Notes: a model not told the origin generated them from the sequence alone. A stretch of DNA of 64,000 bases from Closterium sp. Naga37s-1 (GCA_947471745.1 CANJKZ010000084.1:776001-840000), one strand, 5' to 3'. Shown: positions 1 through 10,084, numbered from the stretch's first letter. Translations and numbers: made by a program.

Positions 1-7
1 GTCGCTA

Positions 8-175
8 AAGGGGGGGGGCGCGAAGGGCCTTAAGAGGGGCCGCGAAGGGCCTTAAGAGGGGCCGCGAAGGGCCTTAAGAGGGGCCGCGAAGGGCCTTAAG
101 AGGGGCCGCGAAGGGCCTTGAGAGGGGCCGCAACGGGCCTTGAGAGGGGCCGCTAAGGGCCGCGAAGGGGCAGCG
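8..175. repeat. 22-bp minisatellite in a retrotransposon leader
   Basis: About seven direct copies of a 22-bp unit containing GGCCTTAAGAGGGGCCGC, degenerating toward base 230. On the minus strand it is a C-rich repeat between the primer-binding site at 296-307 and the body of an element that leaves the window to the left. It occupies the same place as the C-rich arrays in the leaders of elements C, F and G. Confidence 0.85.
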
Positions 176-295
176 ACGGGCCACTAAGGGCCTCGAAGGG
201 CAGGCGCGAGGGCGCTGCTAGGTCAAACGCGACACGCGCCTCAGGCAGGTAAAAAAAAATTTCGAGTGGTGGGCCCTAAAAAAAAACTCGAACCA

Positions 296-307
296 GCTCT
301 GATACCA
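296..307 (-). promoter_or_regulatory. Primer-binding site for initiator tRNA-Met, minus-strand element
   Basis: GCTCTGATACCA on the plus strand is the exact complement of the copia primer site TGGTATCAGAGC, used by most plant Ty1/copia elements with initiator tRNA-Met. It abuts the LTR at 308 with no spacer. The adjoining leader (231-295) matches, inverted, the start of the leader of element C near 3204-3255. Confidence 0.85.
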
Positions 308-437
308 TGTGAGAATCGAGAATGGAATGTGTGAACTAGAAACGAGATGGGTACAAGTAGACAACACAAAAGTGTTGTACCCTCTAAGAACTACCCCACT
401 ACAGCCTAAACAGACTATAGCAGATATAAGTTTGACA
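308..437 (-). repeat. 5' LTR (130 bp) of a minus-strand copia element
   Basis: TG...CA-bounded sequence; its reverse complement aligns with the LTRs at 1875-2005, 3076-3203 and 49481-49611, sharing the GGCTGTAGTGGG core. The primer-binding site lies on its left, so the element is on the minus strand and its body continues left of the window. It directly abuts the pol remnant at 438 and so was inserted into that older copy. Confidence 0.85.
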
Positions 438-1647
438 CAGCTGTCACTGACCCTTCCTTTGAGTCTGCTGCTGCGGCTGCCCTCGTTGCTGAGCTGCTTG
501 ACTTTGCTGCTGCCTCACGTCTAGACTACGCCACTGCTCTTGTTGCTGAGTCTGCGTCTGCCTGTCCTCCGTCCGTCGGGGGTGAGTGTGCTCGTGGAAC
601 GGACGTCCTTGAGGACAGGCAGGAGGACTTTGAGTGTCTTGCAGCTGCTGTACCTCGTTTCGCTTCCATGCTGCTTGCCCCTGAGGGAGACCCAGATGCA
701 CCAGACATCCCGACCCCGCGCTCTTACGCAGAGGCGATTACGGGTCCTGCACTGACCTGGGTGAACTGCGCAGCTATCTTGGCTTGCATATCACCCGGGA
801 CAGAGCACGGCGCACCATCACTCTGACTTAGTCACACATGTTGCACCAGGTCCTTCAGCGCTTCGTCTTCCAGTTCTCCTCGCCACAGCCCACTCTGTCT
901 ACCAGCCACTCGCTCTCGGCTCCACCTTCGGACGAGTCCATAGAGCCGAGTGGTCCGTGCCCAGAGCTTGTGGGTTGCCTCATGTACCTGATGACGTGCA
1001 CACGACTTCACCTCGCATACCCTCTTAGCCTCCTGGCTCGCTACGTGGCTCCCGGTAGACACCGAAAGGTGCACTGGGATGCTGCAAAGAGGGTACTGCG
1101 TTACTTGTGCAGTACGTCGGGCATGGGGTTTGTGCTTGGAGGACGGGGTCCAGTTGTCCTCACCGGTCAAGCAGACGCTTCTTGGGTTGACGACTCAGCT
1201 ACGCAGCAGTCGTCACAGGGTTAAACCGTCAGCCTTGGCTCTGGCTCTGTTTCCTTGCGGTCTACCCGCTCGTCTTCGGTTCTCAGCTCCAGTTGTGAGG
1301 CTGAGATCTACGCCGGGGCCATGGCTGCACAGGAGCTACGCTGGCTCACCTACCTGCTAACTAACTTGGGAGAGCAGCCTCGTTCACGTCCAGTTCTGTA
1401 CGTAGACAACAAGGCCATGATCGCCTTGTGTCAGGAGCACAGACTGGAGCATAGAACGAAGCACATCGCTCTGCGATACTTCCTTGCTCGAGAGTTGCAG
1501 CAGCGTGGCTAGCTTTGTCTTGCGTACGTGGCCACTAGGGCCAACACTGCTGATATATTCACCAAGGCACTTCCGCCTGGTGATCATCAGCGCTTCTCTA
1601 CTGTGTTAGGCCTTGTGCCTACTTTGCCTCACTTGCTTACTCCGTGA
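438..1647 (+). pseudogene. Copia pol remnant A (RT fragment and RNase H)
   Basis: Decayed 3' part of a short-LTR copia polyprotein. Bases 438-750 encode the segment just before reverse transcriptase (PPSVGGECARGTDVLEDRQ). The reading then jumps at about 750 to LGELRSYLGLHITRDRA, so the RT fingers, palm and the YVDD motif are deleted; two bases of homology (CC) lie at the junction. The rest covers the RT thumb/connection and RNase H (DASWVDD, SSSCEAEIYAGAMAAQELRW, YVDNKAMIALCQEHR, ANTADIFTKAL), ending with TGA at 1645. In-frame stops are TAG at 829 and 1510 (CAG in sister copies) and TAA at about 1222 (TAC in sisters). Not functional. Closest relative in the window is fragment H (46471-49253). 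Confidence 0.9.
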
Positions 1648-1874
1648 CTTTGTTTGTACTGTGATCTATATATATACATGCATGCTTGCACTTGTTAGGG
1701 TATGATCACTGCATTGTTTGTTCTCTTATATATAACTCTGCATGTGAACTGGCCTTGTGGCCCTTTGCTTGTGCTCGGACTGTGTGGTGACTTTGTGATC
1801 CACCCTGAGCTTGCTTAGCTTTTCTTGACTGGTCTTGTGACCACTTGTTCTCCCCCACTTTGCCTATGGGGGTG
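1648..1874 (+). other. 3' untranslated region and polypurine tract of A
   Basis: A 227-bp region between pol and the 3' LTR, conserved in C, F, G and H. It has an A/T-rich CTATATATATACATGC stretch and ends in CCCCCACTTTGCCTATGGGGG. The final purine run primes plus-strand synthesis in such elements, and the two halves of that segment can pair as a hairpin. Confidence 0.8.
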
Positions 1875-2005
1875 TGTCAAACTTACATATAGCTTACATT
1901 GTGTAGGCTGTAGTGGGGTAGCCCACAAGGGGTACAACCCAATTTGGGTTAGTACTTTTACCCAACTTTTTGCTAGTTCATTCATTCTCGTTCATTCTCT
2001 TGACA
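1875..2005 (+). repeat. 3' LTR (131 bp) of copia fragment A
   Basis: Starts TGTCAAACTTACATA immediately after the polypurine tract and ends TTGACA. Aligns along its length with the LTR at 49481-49611. Followed directly by a gag remnant of a different, older copy, so A was inserted into that copy. Confidence 0.85.
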
Positions 2006-3075
2006 GCCCATGGCGATCACTATTCACTTCATCGTCACTAGCCTCGTTGAACGCCTTGCACCTGTCCGTGACGCGCTTCTTTGGAAGCACCCTAGTGCGC
2101 TCATTATCGATGTCCTTAAAGCTCCATTATACATTTGTCAGCGGGGCTTAGGGTTTGTATAGTGCGCCTCACAGTCTTGGGGCAACTTTTCAAGTTCGTA
2201 AGGATTTTTAACCCCTCCTTTCAAATGTATACCGAAGCTTTAAGATAGCTCTCAAGGACATCGAGAGCAGCATCCGCTCTTTCAGGGGTGCACTGTCCCA
2301 CAGCTTGCCACCTTTACTACATCTATTGCCTCTACTGCGTCTCCTGCTTCTGACGAGACTGCACCTGTGTCCACCACGGGTGGGCCCGACCCCGGGGCAA
2401 GGGAGTTAAGAAAGGGGGGAAGGGTGGTGGCGCTGGTGGTGGTGGCGGGGGTGGCGGAGGTACTGGTACCACTAGTGCGTCTGCTGGAGGCGGCACTGGA
2501 GGTAGTACTGGGCCTGCGCCCCTGGTGCAACTACGGCTGACGCGTCGCTCTCTTTCATGCTGGACACTGACCACTCGACTCTCACACTGCTTTCTGCTCC
2601 GGTTCTGGTTGCATTGCTGATCCTGCTTCAGGACCTGCATTTGTACGCATCTCAACCACCCTCCGTGCCCGGCTGCCCCCTCTGGTGTCCTCACTGGTCT
2701 CCACAACCTAAACCCTCGTTCTTCAGAAACTTGGTGGGTGTTGGATACCTTCAGGACCGCCACACCAGCGTCTGGTTTCCTCCGTCTGAGCGTATTGGGA
2801 CGGTGGCACCTACGCTCCCCTGGCCGATTTTGGCCGAGAGCGGGGCTCCGGTCTCTTCACACTGCATACTGACTCTCCCCACGTGCTTGCGTCTGGTCAG
2901 GTTACTGTGTCGTGCTACTGTCGGTCACTCACCCACCTGATATTCCTGTGGCACCACCGTCTTGGTCACCCGTCCCTTCCACATCTTTGTAGCATGTCTA
3001 ATCAGCATCTTGTTTCCGGTCTCCTTCACGTCCTTGAGTCGCTCCCTCCTTCGCCTGCACCGCTGCGCACTCCTT
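2006..3075 (+). pseudogene. Old copia gag-pol remnant X
   Basis: Heavily decayed internal fragment. Bases 2010-2125 encode a Gag segment (MAITIHFIVTSLVERLAPVR) homologous to MFITLYFIVTRLPDSLRSVR of element G. Around 2385-2500 is the lysine-glycine then poly-glycine Gag tail. Bases 2935-3045 encode the pre-integrase domain (LWHHRLGHPSLPHL, HLVSGLL). Protease and most of Gag are frameshifted or lost. It is bounded by the LTR of A on the left and by the 5' LTR of C on the right, so it is the oldest layer here. Confidence 0.75.
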
Positions 3076-3203
3076 TGTCAAACTCATATGCTATAGTCTA
3101 TCTAGGCTGTAGTGGGATAGTTCATGTAGGGTACAACACTTTTAGGTTTTATACTTGTACCAACCTGCTTTCTAGTTCATTCATTCCGTTCCTTATTCTA
3201 ACA
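3076..3203 (+). repeat. 5' LTR (128 bp) of element C
   Basis: TG...CA sequence starting TGTCAAACTCATATGC and ending TTCTAACA. The first 40 bases recur at 17127 after the element's polypurine tract, identifying it as the 5' LTR of C. At 128 bp it is very short for a copia element with full coding capacity. Confidence 0.85.
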
Positions 3204-3216
3204 TGGTATTCTGAGC
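3204..3216 (+). promoter_or_regulatory. Degenerate primer-binding site of element C
   Basis: TGGTATTCTGAGC follows the LTR with no spacer. It differs from the initiator tRNA-Met primer site TGGTATCAGAGC by an extra base and a substitution, consistent with decay after insertion. Confidence 0.7.
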
Positions 3217-3254
3217 TGGTTCCCTTGTGGGAACGTTTTTTTTTAGGGCCCACC

Positions 3255-3580
3255 ATAGGGATGAGCAAGGGGCGAACACGAACATGTTCGTGTTTGCCCC
3301 TAAACGAACACATCCGTTTGCCTAACCGAACAGTGTTTGGTTCGGCGAACACTTTAAGCAAAAACACGTGTTCGCCGTTCGCCTGTGAAGGCATGTTCGG
3401 GCGAACATCGAACACGTTCGTGTTCGTCGCGGGGCAAATTGCGGCAGCGGCCCGAACACGAACGTGTTCGGGCGAACATCGAACACTGTTCGGCGAACAA
3501 TTCAAGCAAAAAAAACAAACCTGTTCAGTTCGCCTCGAACGTGTTCGAGGCGAACCGAACAGGTGTTCGCCCTTGTGCTC
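3255..3580. repeat. Dense GAACA/TGTTC inverted-motif region
   Basis: About 325 bases packed with GAACA, its complement TGTTC, and GTTCG/CGAAC in alternating orientation, including self-complementary blocks such as CGAACACGTTCGTGTTCG. The region can fold into many overlapping hairpins. It lies in the leader of C between primer site and minisatellite and has no counterpart in the leader of G, so it may be a separate foldback insertion. No coding potential is convincing. Confidence 0.7.
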
Positions 3581-3639
3581 ATGTCTAGCCCTCCACGAAT
3601 TTTTTTTTCCTGCCCTGCCCGAAACGCGCTTTGCGCCTG

Positions 3640-4415
3640 CCTCACCCTGCCGTCGCGGCCCCTGCTGCCGTCGCGGCCCCTACTGCCGTCGCGGCCCCTA
3701 CTGCTGACGCGGCCTCTGCTGCCGTCGTGGCCCCTACTGCCGTCGTGGCCCCTACTGCCGTCACGACCCCTACTGCCTTCGCGGCCCCTGCTGCCATTGC
3801 GGCCCCCCTGCTGCCGACGCGGCCTCTGCTCCCGTCGCGGCCCTTGCTGCCATCGCGGCCCCTGCTGCCGTCGCGGCCCCCTGCTGCCGTCGCGGCCCCC
3901 TGCTGCCGACGCGGCCTCTGCTGCCGTCGCGGCCCTTGCTGCCGTCGCGGCCCCTGCTGCCGACGCGGCCCCTGCTGCCGTCGCGGCCCCTACTGCAGTC
4001 GCGGCCCCTGCTGCTGTCGCGGCCCCTACTATTGTCGCGGCCCCTGCTGCCGTCGCGGCCCTTGCTGCCATCGCGGCCCTTGCAGCCGTCGCGGCCCCTC
4101 CTGCCATCGTGGCTCCTGCTGCCGTCGCGGCCCCTGCTGCCGTCGCGGCCCCTACTGCTGTCACGGCCCCTACCGTCGCGGCCCCTGCCGTCGCGGCCCC
4201 TTTGCTGTCGCGGCCCTTGCAGTCACGGCCCCTGCTTTCGCAGCCCTGCCCTGCACCCGCCTCTGCTAAGCACCCGCGCAGCCCTCCTGCGCCGCGCCGC
4301 CAAGCCGAGCCGCGCCGCCCAGCCGAGCCGCGCCGCCCAGCCGAGCCGCGCCGCCCACCGAGCCGCGCCGCTCTGCCAAACCGCGCCGCCCTACCGAGCC
4401 GCGTCACCCTACTGA
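3640..4415 (+). repeat. C-rich minisatellites in the leader of element C
   Basis: Bases 3650-4250 are some thirty degenerate copies of an 18-bp unit (GCCGTCGCGGCCCCTGCT); 4300-4415 is a second array around GCCGAGCCGCGCCGCCCA. The plus strand stays open in an Ala/Pro-rich frame, but repetition rather than selection explains that. The equivalent leader of F (43065-43695) carries the second type of unit inverted. Confidence 0.85.
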
Positions 4416-4418
4416 GCC

Positions 4419-5239
4419 TGTTATAGTCACAATAGGCTTGAATGTGCCTAAAACGAAAGATAGAGAGCACAGACGGATTTCTGCACAGCGGCTTCAAACG
4501 TTGATAGCGTTCTGCTCACAGCTGCAAATGACTTCATTCAAATTGGATCTGGAGCGTCTTCACGTCGTCTACAATTAGCAATTTAGATTGCACGATTTGA
4601 TAAAGAATTGACGACACACCGTCGGTTTGAACGAACGGTACTATGGCAGCCACTATAGTCTTAGAACACAAGATAGGAAGAGTTACGAGTTGGGAATGAC
4701 TCCCAGCTCCTACAAACCCCAAGAGCCGAGGTACAGTGATGTGGAACAGTGCCACACTGTCCCCAACCACGAAGGGTCTCGAAACTACCCTTCACTAGGG
4801 CCTACACCAAGTGAAATGTTACACTACACAAAGTAATGTAACTATCTTCAATATCTTGAGGTTTACCCTTTTTTGGCGAGCTTCGAAATCACTTGAGGCT
4901 TGACACCAAGGCTCGGGCTCTTCATCACAAACTCATCCTTGAGTTCTTGATGGGTCTGCTGCACACACCTGCGACACGCCGAACGTTCGACACAGGACAA
5001 AATAGAAACCGCGCACGACAAAATAGAAACCGCGCGCGAGACACAAACGACCGCGTAACACGCGTCTAGCGATAACTCGCTATTGACTCGACACACACAC
5101 TCGACATCATGACTCAACATTCACACACAATTATAAGCATGAAATATATATTATCCCATGCCCTCATACCATTCCATACACACACACACTCACGCACACG
5201 GACAACAAGCCGAGTGCAAACCGTAGGGTTGCACCAACA
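4419..5239 (-). repeat. 3' LTR of element B
   Basis: 821 bp, bounded by TGTTATAGTC and CACCAACA as read on the plus strand. Compared with the copy at 10085-10905, substitutions were seen near 4535, 4569, 4619, 4863 and 5190, about 0.6%. A third family copy stands alone at 40379-41197. A CA-rich stretch lies near the promoter-distal end of U3. Confidence 0.95.
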
Positions 5240-5280
5240 AACTCCCCCTCGGATTGTTGGCCTTAGGATATGTTGCTCTC

Positions 5281-8200
5281 TCAGTTCAGAGCCATCCCAG
5301 CCAGCTTGCAACACTTCCAATGCTGCTGCTCCACCAGCCTCTTGGTCATCATGTCAGCCGGCTGCCCCGTGGTCTTCACGTAGCGCAACTCAACTTCACC
5401 CGCGGTTACCATGCTCCTCGTCCAATGCCACTTCACCCTCATGTGCTTCGTGAGTCCATGCAACACACGGTTCTTAGCAAGAGCAATGGCACCCTGGCTG
5501 TCACAGTACATTGGGGTAGGTCCTTGCTGCTCCTCCCCCAATTCAGCCAACAAACGCCGCTGCCACACAATCTCCCGTACGGCACGGAAGAGTGCCATGT
5601 ACTCGGACTCCACCGAGCTCAAAGCTTGGTCAACCTGCTTCTTGCTCTCCCAAGCAGTTGGGCCTCCACCAACACAGCATATGAAGCCTCCCACACTTGT
5701 CATCTCCTCTGGTTCTGATGCATATGAAGCATCCGAGTAGGCGGTGAGGAACAAACGCCCGGGTTCAACACCATCCGCGCCCTTTTGGCGTCTTTGTGCC
5801 GCCGCCGAGTATTGCAGCCCAACGGTCGGTGTTTGGCCAAGATACTTGGCCACCCTCATTCCAGCTGCTACCTGCTCCTCATTAGGGCATTGCACAACCC
5901 TAGCCAGCTGCCCGGTAGCAAACGCGACGTCCGGTCGGGTGTTTACCGCCGCATACATGAGGCTGCCCACCAACGAGTGAAATCGGCGCCTCTCCTCTTC
6001 ACCAACGCTCTCCTCCTCTGGTCCCTTCACACACTTGAACCCAGAGGGAAAGGGTGTAGCCACATGGCCTTCACTCTGCCCAAAGTTGGCAGCCAATGCC
6101 TCCAGGTACTTTCGTTGATGCCCCCGCATGCACCGCTTCTCCACATCTCGTTCGATGTGGAGCCCAAGGTAGAAGCTCACGTCACCAAGGGCCTTGCACT
6201 TGAACTTGTCTTGAAGCTTCAGCATCACCTCCTTCACAAGGTCAGAAGAGGGTGAGAAAATGAGGATGTCATCCACATAAACCACCATGAAACTCCTCTG
6301 CTCCCCCTCGCCAAGCATGAACAAGGAGTGATCGGCCGTTGAGGGAGTGAAGCCGATCCCCTCCAACACTTCGCGCAGCTTCATGTACCATTGCCTAGGG
6401 GCCTGCTTCAGCCCATAGAGGGCCTTCTTCAGCTTCCACACTCTGCCACTACCATCATCAAACCCCTCTGGCTGCGCCATAAAAATATCCTCCTCAAGGA
6501 TGCCATTAAGGAATGCCGTTACGATGTCCATTTGCTTTACTACCCATCCTTTGATGGCGGCTCCCGCGAATAGGGTTCGCAGCGTCGTCGGCTTCACCAC
6601 AGGGGCAAACAGCTCCTTGAAGTCCACCTTCTCCTTCTGCTGGTACCCCTTGGCTACAAGCCTAGACTTGTAGCGCTCGATCTTGCCGTCGGCATCCGAC
6701 TTGATTTTGAAGAGCCACTTGGACGTTATCGCCGTACGCCCCTCCGGTAGCTCCACCAATTCAAACGTGTCATTCTCCTCGATGCTCTTCAGCTCACTCT
6801 CCATGGCCTTCTTCCACTCCTCAGCATCACTACTCTCCAAAGCCTCCTTGAGAGTTGCTGGTTCTCCCGGCATCTCCACCGGAGAGAAGAACGCGAAGGC
6901 ACACTCCTCGTAGTCACTCTCCTCGTCGTCTCCGACCATCATTGCCGCTCCGGCCAGGGCTGTCTTGCCCTGCTTTCCCGGCGCATCATAGGTCAGCCTA
7001 TTAGGGGGTTGAACTCTCCTCTTCCCCCTTCCTTCCTCCTCAGCTGCAGGGACTTGAAGGCCTTGGCGTTGCTGCGGTGTGGCTCGAATCCGTGGAGCAC
7101 TCGTAGTACGGGAAGGGAGTGACGATGCACGCTCGCTCACTTGCTGCACCTCCTCCTCTTCTTCCTCTGCATCATTGGCCTCCTCTCCCCCATTCACAAG
7201 GGAGGATTGCCTTGTGGTTGTGCTGCCGCTGCTCAGCTCCAAAGGCAGCTCCACATGCTCCAAACCGGAACTCTTCACCTCCCCAAACCGCACGCCTATC
7301 TTCGCCTCATTCTCCGCCTTCCAATCCTTGTACATGAAGTTCTCCATGAACTTGCAGTCCCTGCTCACCAAGAACTTCTTGGTGAATGGGTCCCAAAGAA
7401 GCCATCCCTTGCTGTTTTGAGCCATGCCCAAGTGCACGGCCCACACCGCCTTGGCACCAAGCTTGTTGTGCCGAAGATGCTTAGGCACGAGCGCCATGCA
7501 CATGCACCCGAACACCCGAAGCATATCCACCTTTGGCTTCCTTCCTAGCCACTCCACATAAGGCACCCATTTGTCTGCTCCCACATGAGTCAAGGCTCTG
7601 TTCTTGGCCACACATGCGCTCCGCACCGCATCAGGCCAGAAATAGTCGGGTAGCCCGGCTTCAATGAGCAACCCGCGTGCCGCCTCCGTGATTGTGCGGT
7701 TCGCTCGCTCGGCGATGCCGTTCATTGCAGGGGAGTATGGCATGGTGAGGGAGTGCCGAATACCATTCTTCTTCAGCCACAACCCAAACTCCTTGCTCAG
7801 GAACTCTCCCCCTCGATCGGTGCGGATTGACTTGACTAGACGGTCTTGTTGCCGCTCCACCATCGGGAACCAATCCGTCTTCAACGTTTCAGCCACGTCG
7901 CTCTTCTTGGCCAGCACGTACACCCAAGTCATGCGGGTGTAGACGTCGACAATGGTGAGAAAATACTCAGCTCCAGCAGCTCCAAGCTTCAGGGGGCCCA
8001 CCACGTCCATCACCACCTCATCAAGCGGTGCCTTTGCCGTTGCCTCCGAACTAGGGAACGGAAACCGGGTGAACTTGGCTTGAATGCACGTCGGGCAGCC
8101 AAGCACCTCATCGGGCTCCCCCTTCACACGTATGCCAGCAACCATCTCATTCTTCACTAGCTGCTGCAAGATGGGCAGGGCCACATGCCCCATGCGCCGA

Positions 8201-9966
8201 TGCAAGGTGAGCCAATCACACTCCCCCGTAGCCGAAGTTGGATTGGAGAATGCCGCGCTCGCAATAGCGCCCCACATACTCTCTCCGTAGTCCTCCTCCG
8301 CTGCTGCCTCTGGGTTCTCCTCACCCTTTTGCTGCTCCTTGGTTGCTGCACCACTCTCCTTAGGTTCACTGAACTTGCTGGTCCCTCCAGGTTTGCTCTT
8401 CTTGAGCTCATTCTCCTTAGCGCGACCGTTCGCGCCATCGTCGCTACCGACCGCTCCATCCTTGGTGCTGATGCTTGCTGCCACTTGCCTCTCCTTAGGC
8501 ATAGGGACCACTGGGATCTGCCACATCTCGTTGTAAACATCCCTTTCCTCATGAAGGTCCCAGAGAATTCGATCGCCAAGCCTTGCGGTGTAGGTCTTGG
8601 CTCCCTTCAAGTTCGTGTCCATGCCGGCCTTTGCCAACCGCCGCACGGAAATCAGGTTTGCAGCAAGGCTGGGCACCCAAAGCACGTTCTTGAGGCCCAC
8701 CATCTTCCCATCAGCACCCTTGAACATGGCCTTGCCCATGCCTTTCACCTCTGCTCGCTGCCCCAAAGCCGATGTGACATGCTTCACCGGTGACGGCTCG
8801 AGTTCGGTGAGCAAGTCCGGGCGAGGTGTCATGCTATAGGTAGCGCCACTATCAATCACCCAATAGTCCAGGGGGTGTAGGGTCACCTTCCCCACAGCTG
8901 CTGGCTCCTCAAAGCCTTCATCCTTCTCTGGACCAGCCGGTACTTGCGTCGACACGAAGTAGAATAGACCCGGGTATCGATCGTCGCTCGGGTCCTTGTC
9001 GTTGTCTCCGCCCTTCATGTTTGCAGCTCCGCCACCGCGACTGCCACGGCCTCCACGGCCTCGTCCTCTCCCTCCTCCTGCTCCTCTACCCTCTTGGCCT
9101 TGAGCAGGGGTCCAACCATCAGGGAGTTTGTAGCAGTCGCGCCACATGTGTCCGCTCTTGTGGCAATAGTGACACTCGCCGTCGAATCGGCCGCGACCGC
9201 GTCCGTAGCTCTTGTCGTCGCTGCCGTAACCGCCACTCCTGCGGCCTCCGCCGAAGTTGCTGCCACCAAACCTTCCTCCCCCTCGTCCTCTGCCTCTTCC
9301 TCGACCACATCCACGGCCGATGCTCGCTGCCCCAGCGCCATCCGCACTCGCCAACTCACGGCGGCGGAAATCCTCTTGAAGGATAGCTCGCTTCACGTCT
9401 TCAAGCGAGAGGCGGGGCAAGTCGCGATTAAGGTTGATGATGAGCGAGGACCATGACTCTGGGAGTAAGGCCCGCAACTTGGTCTTCTTTTGGAGCTCAC
9501 TGTAGTTCAAATCAGCTCCCTCAAGCCGCGTCAACAAGTCGAAGAATTTCTGCACCCCTTCTTCAACCGCTTCGTCTTCTTCAATTCGTAGTGCCGCCAT
9601 TTGCCGTTCCAACACCACCGCTACCGCCGCTGTTGCAGGAGCATGTACACCCTTGAGAGCAGCCCATGCCTTTGGTCCTTTCTCTGGTTCACGCTGGAAT
9701 GGCTTGATGTGACGGATCTGGCTGCTCCCCAATGCTTGCCCTAGTAGGAGGTAGCCTTGTGCGCTCTTCCGCACCCACGGGCTCTTCTCCGGGTCGTTCT
9801 CGGGGCGCTTCTCCATTCCTTCCATCACCTCCAGCAGGTCATAGTGATCAAACACGTTCTCCATTCTGAAGGACCACTCCGCAAAGTTGTCACCGTTGAA
9901 CTTGTCAAGGCCAAACACTCTAGGCTCGTCCCTAGATGGGCCAACATTTGGTTGCACGGGCGCCAT
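5281..9966 (-). CDS. Gag-Pol polyprotein of copia element B
   Basis: Single 1,561-codon frame, copia domain order, no internal stop. The start is the ATG at 9966 (MAPVQPNVGP); the open frame extends 39 codons upstream but without an ATG. Gag with a UBN2-type region covers residues 1-230. An arginine-glycine-rich stretch precedes a CCHC knuckle (CHYCHKSGHMWRDC, ~263-276). The protease has DSGAT (~370). The pre-integrase motif (LHRRMGH) is at ~585. Integrase carries catalytic D in MDVVGP (~653), D in RTDRGGEF (~714) and E in NGIAERAN (~751). RT has YVDD (~1228). RNase H runs from YSDASY (~1411) to DMMTKRL. Protease, integrase and RT catalytic residues are all present, unlike every other copy here. 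Expression as one polyprotein cleaved by its own protease is standard for copia; no frameshift signal is evident between gag and pol. Confidence 0.95.
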   Translation of the reverse strand: MAPVQPNVGPSRDEPRVFGLDKFNGDNFAEWSFRMENVFDHYDLLEVMEGMEKRPENDPEKSPWVRKSAQGYLLLGQALGSSQIRHIKPFQREPEKGPKAWAALKGVHAPATAAVAVVLERQMAALRIEEDEAVEEGVQKFFDLLTRLEGADLNYSELQKKTKLRALLPESWSSLIINLNRDLPRLSLEDVKRAILQEDFRRRELASADGAGAASIGRGCGRGRGRGRGGGRFGGSNFGGGRRSGGYGSDDKSYGRGRGRFDGECHYCHKSGHMWRDCYKLPDGWTPAQGQEGRGAGGGRGRGRGGRGSRGGGAANMKGGDNDKDPSDDRYPGLFYFVSTQVPAGPEKDEGFEEPAAVGKVTLHPLDYWVIDSGATYSMTPRPDLLTELEPSPVKHVTSALGQRAEVKGMGKAMFKGADGKMVGLKNVLWVPSLAANLISVRRLAKAGMDTNLKGAKTYTARLGDRILWDLHEERDVYNEMWQIPVVPMPKERQVAASISTKDGAVGSDDGANGRAKENELKKSKPGGTSKFSEPKESGAATKEQQKGEENPEAAAEEDYGESMWGAIASAAFSNPTSATGECDWLTLHRRMGHVALPILQQLVKNEMVAGIRVKGEPDEVLGCPTCIQAKFTRFPFPSSEATAKAPLDEVVMDVVGPLKLGAAGAEYFLTIVDVYTRMTWVYVLAKKSDVAETLKTDWFPMVERQQDRLVKSIRTDRGGEFLSKEFGLWLKKNGIRHSLTMPYSPAMNGIAERANRTITEAARGLLIEAGLPDYFWPDAVRSACVAKNRALTHVGADKWVPYVEWLGRKPKVDMLRVFGCMCMALVPKHLRHNKLGAKAVWAVHLGMAQNSKGWLLWDPFTKKFLVSRDCKFMENFMYKDWKAENEAKIGVRFGEVKSSGLEHVELPLELSSGSTTTRQSSLVNGGEEANDAEEEEEEVQQVSERASSLPSRTTSAPRIRATPQQRQGLQVPAAEEEGRGKRRVQPPNRLTYDAPGKQGKTALAGAAMMVGDDEESDYEECAFAFFSPVEMPGEPATLKEALESSDAEEWKKAMESELKSIEENDTFELVELPEGRTAITSKWLFKIKSDADGKIERYKSRLVAKGYQQKEKVDFKELFAPVVKPTTLRTLFAGAAIKGWVVKQMDIVTAFLNGILEEDIFMAQPEGFDDGSGRVWKLKKALYGLKQAPRQWYMKLREVLEGIGFTPSTADHSLFMLGEGEQRSFMVVYVDDILIFSPSSDLVKEVMLKLQDKFKCKALGDVSFYLGLHIERDVEKRCMRGHQRKYLEALAANFGQSEGHVATPFPSGFKCVKGPEEESVGEEERRRFHSLVGSLMYAAVNTRPDVAFATGQLARVVQCPNEEQVAAGMRVAKYLGQTPTVGLQYSAAAQRRQKGADGVEPGRLFLTAYSDASYASEPEEMTSVGGFICCVGGGPTAWESKKQVDQALSSVESEYMALFRAVREIVWQRRLLAELGEEQQGPTPMYCDSQGAIALAKNRVLHGLTKHMRVKWHWTRSMVTAGEVELRYVKTTGQPADMMTKRLVEQQHWKCCKLAGMALN

Positions 9967-10070
9967 GGCTGAGTCACGGGGTTGGCCTTGAGCTTGGGCT
10001 TCTCCACTGCCACCAGCACCTCTGCCACCCCTTTCCTCAGGTCCAGCAATTGTCGAAACTGCTCCAAGGG

Positions 10071-10082
10071 GCTCTGATACCA
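10071..10082 (-). promoter_or_regulatory. Primer-binding site of element B (initiator tRNA-Met)
   Basis: The minus strand reads TGGTATCAGAGC two bases after the 5' LTR end, an exact copia primer site. The minus-strand cDNA of B would be primed here. Confidence 0.9.
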
Positions 10083-10084
10083 CT

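Noticed and set aside
3464..4426. Ala/Pro-rich 320-codon frame in the leader of C
   Set aside because: Open only because the 18-bp repeat lacks stops; its frame and unit are not shared with the other leaders.
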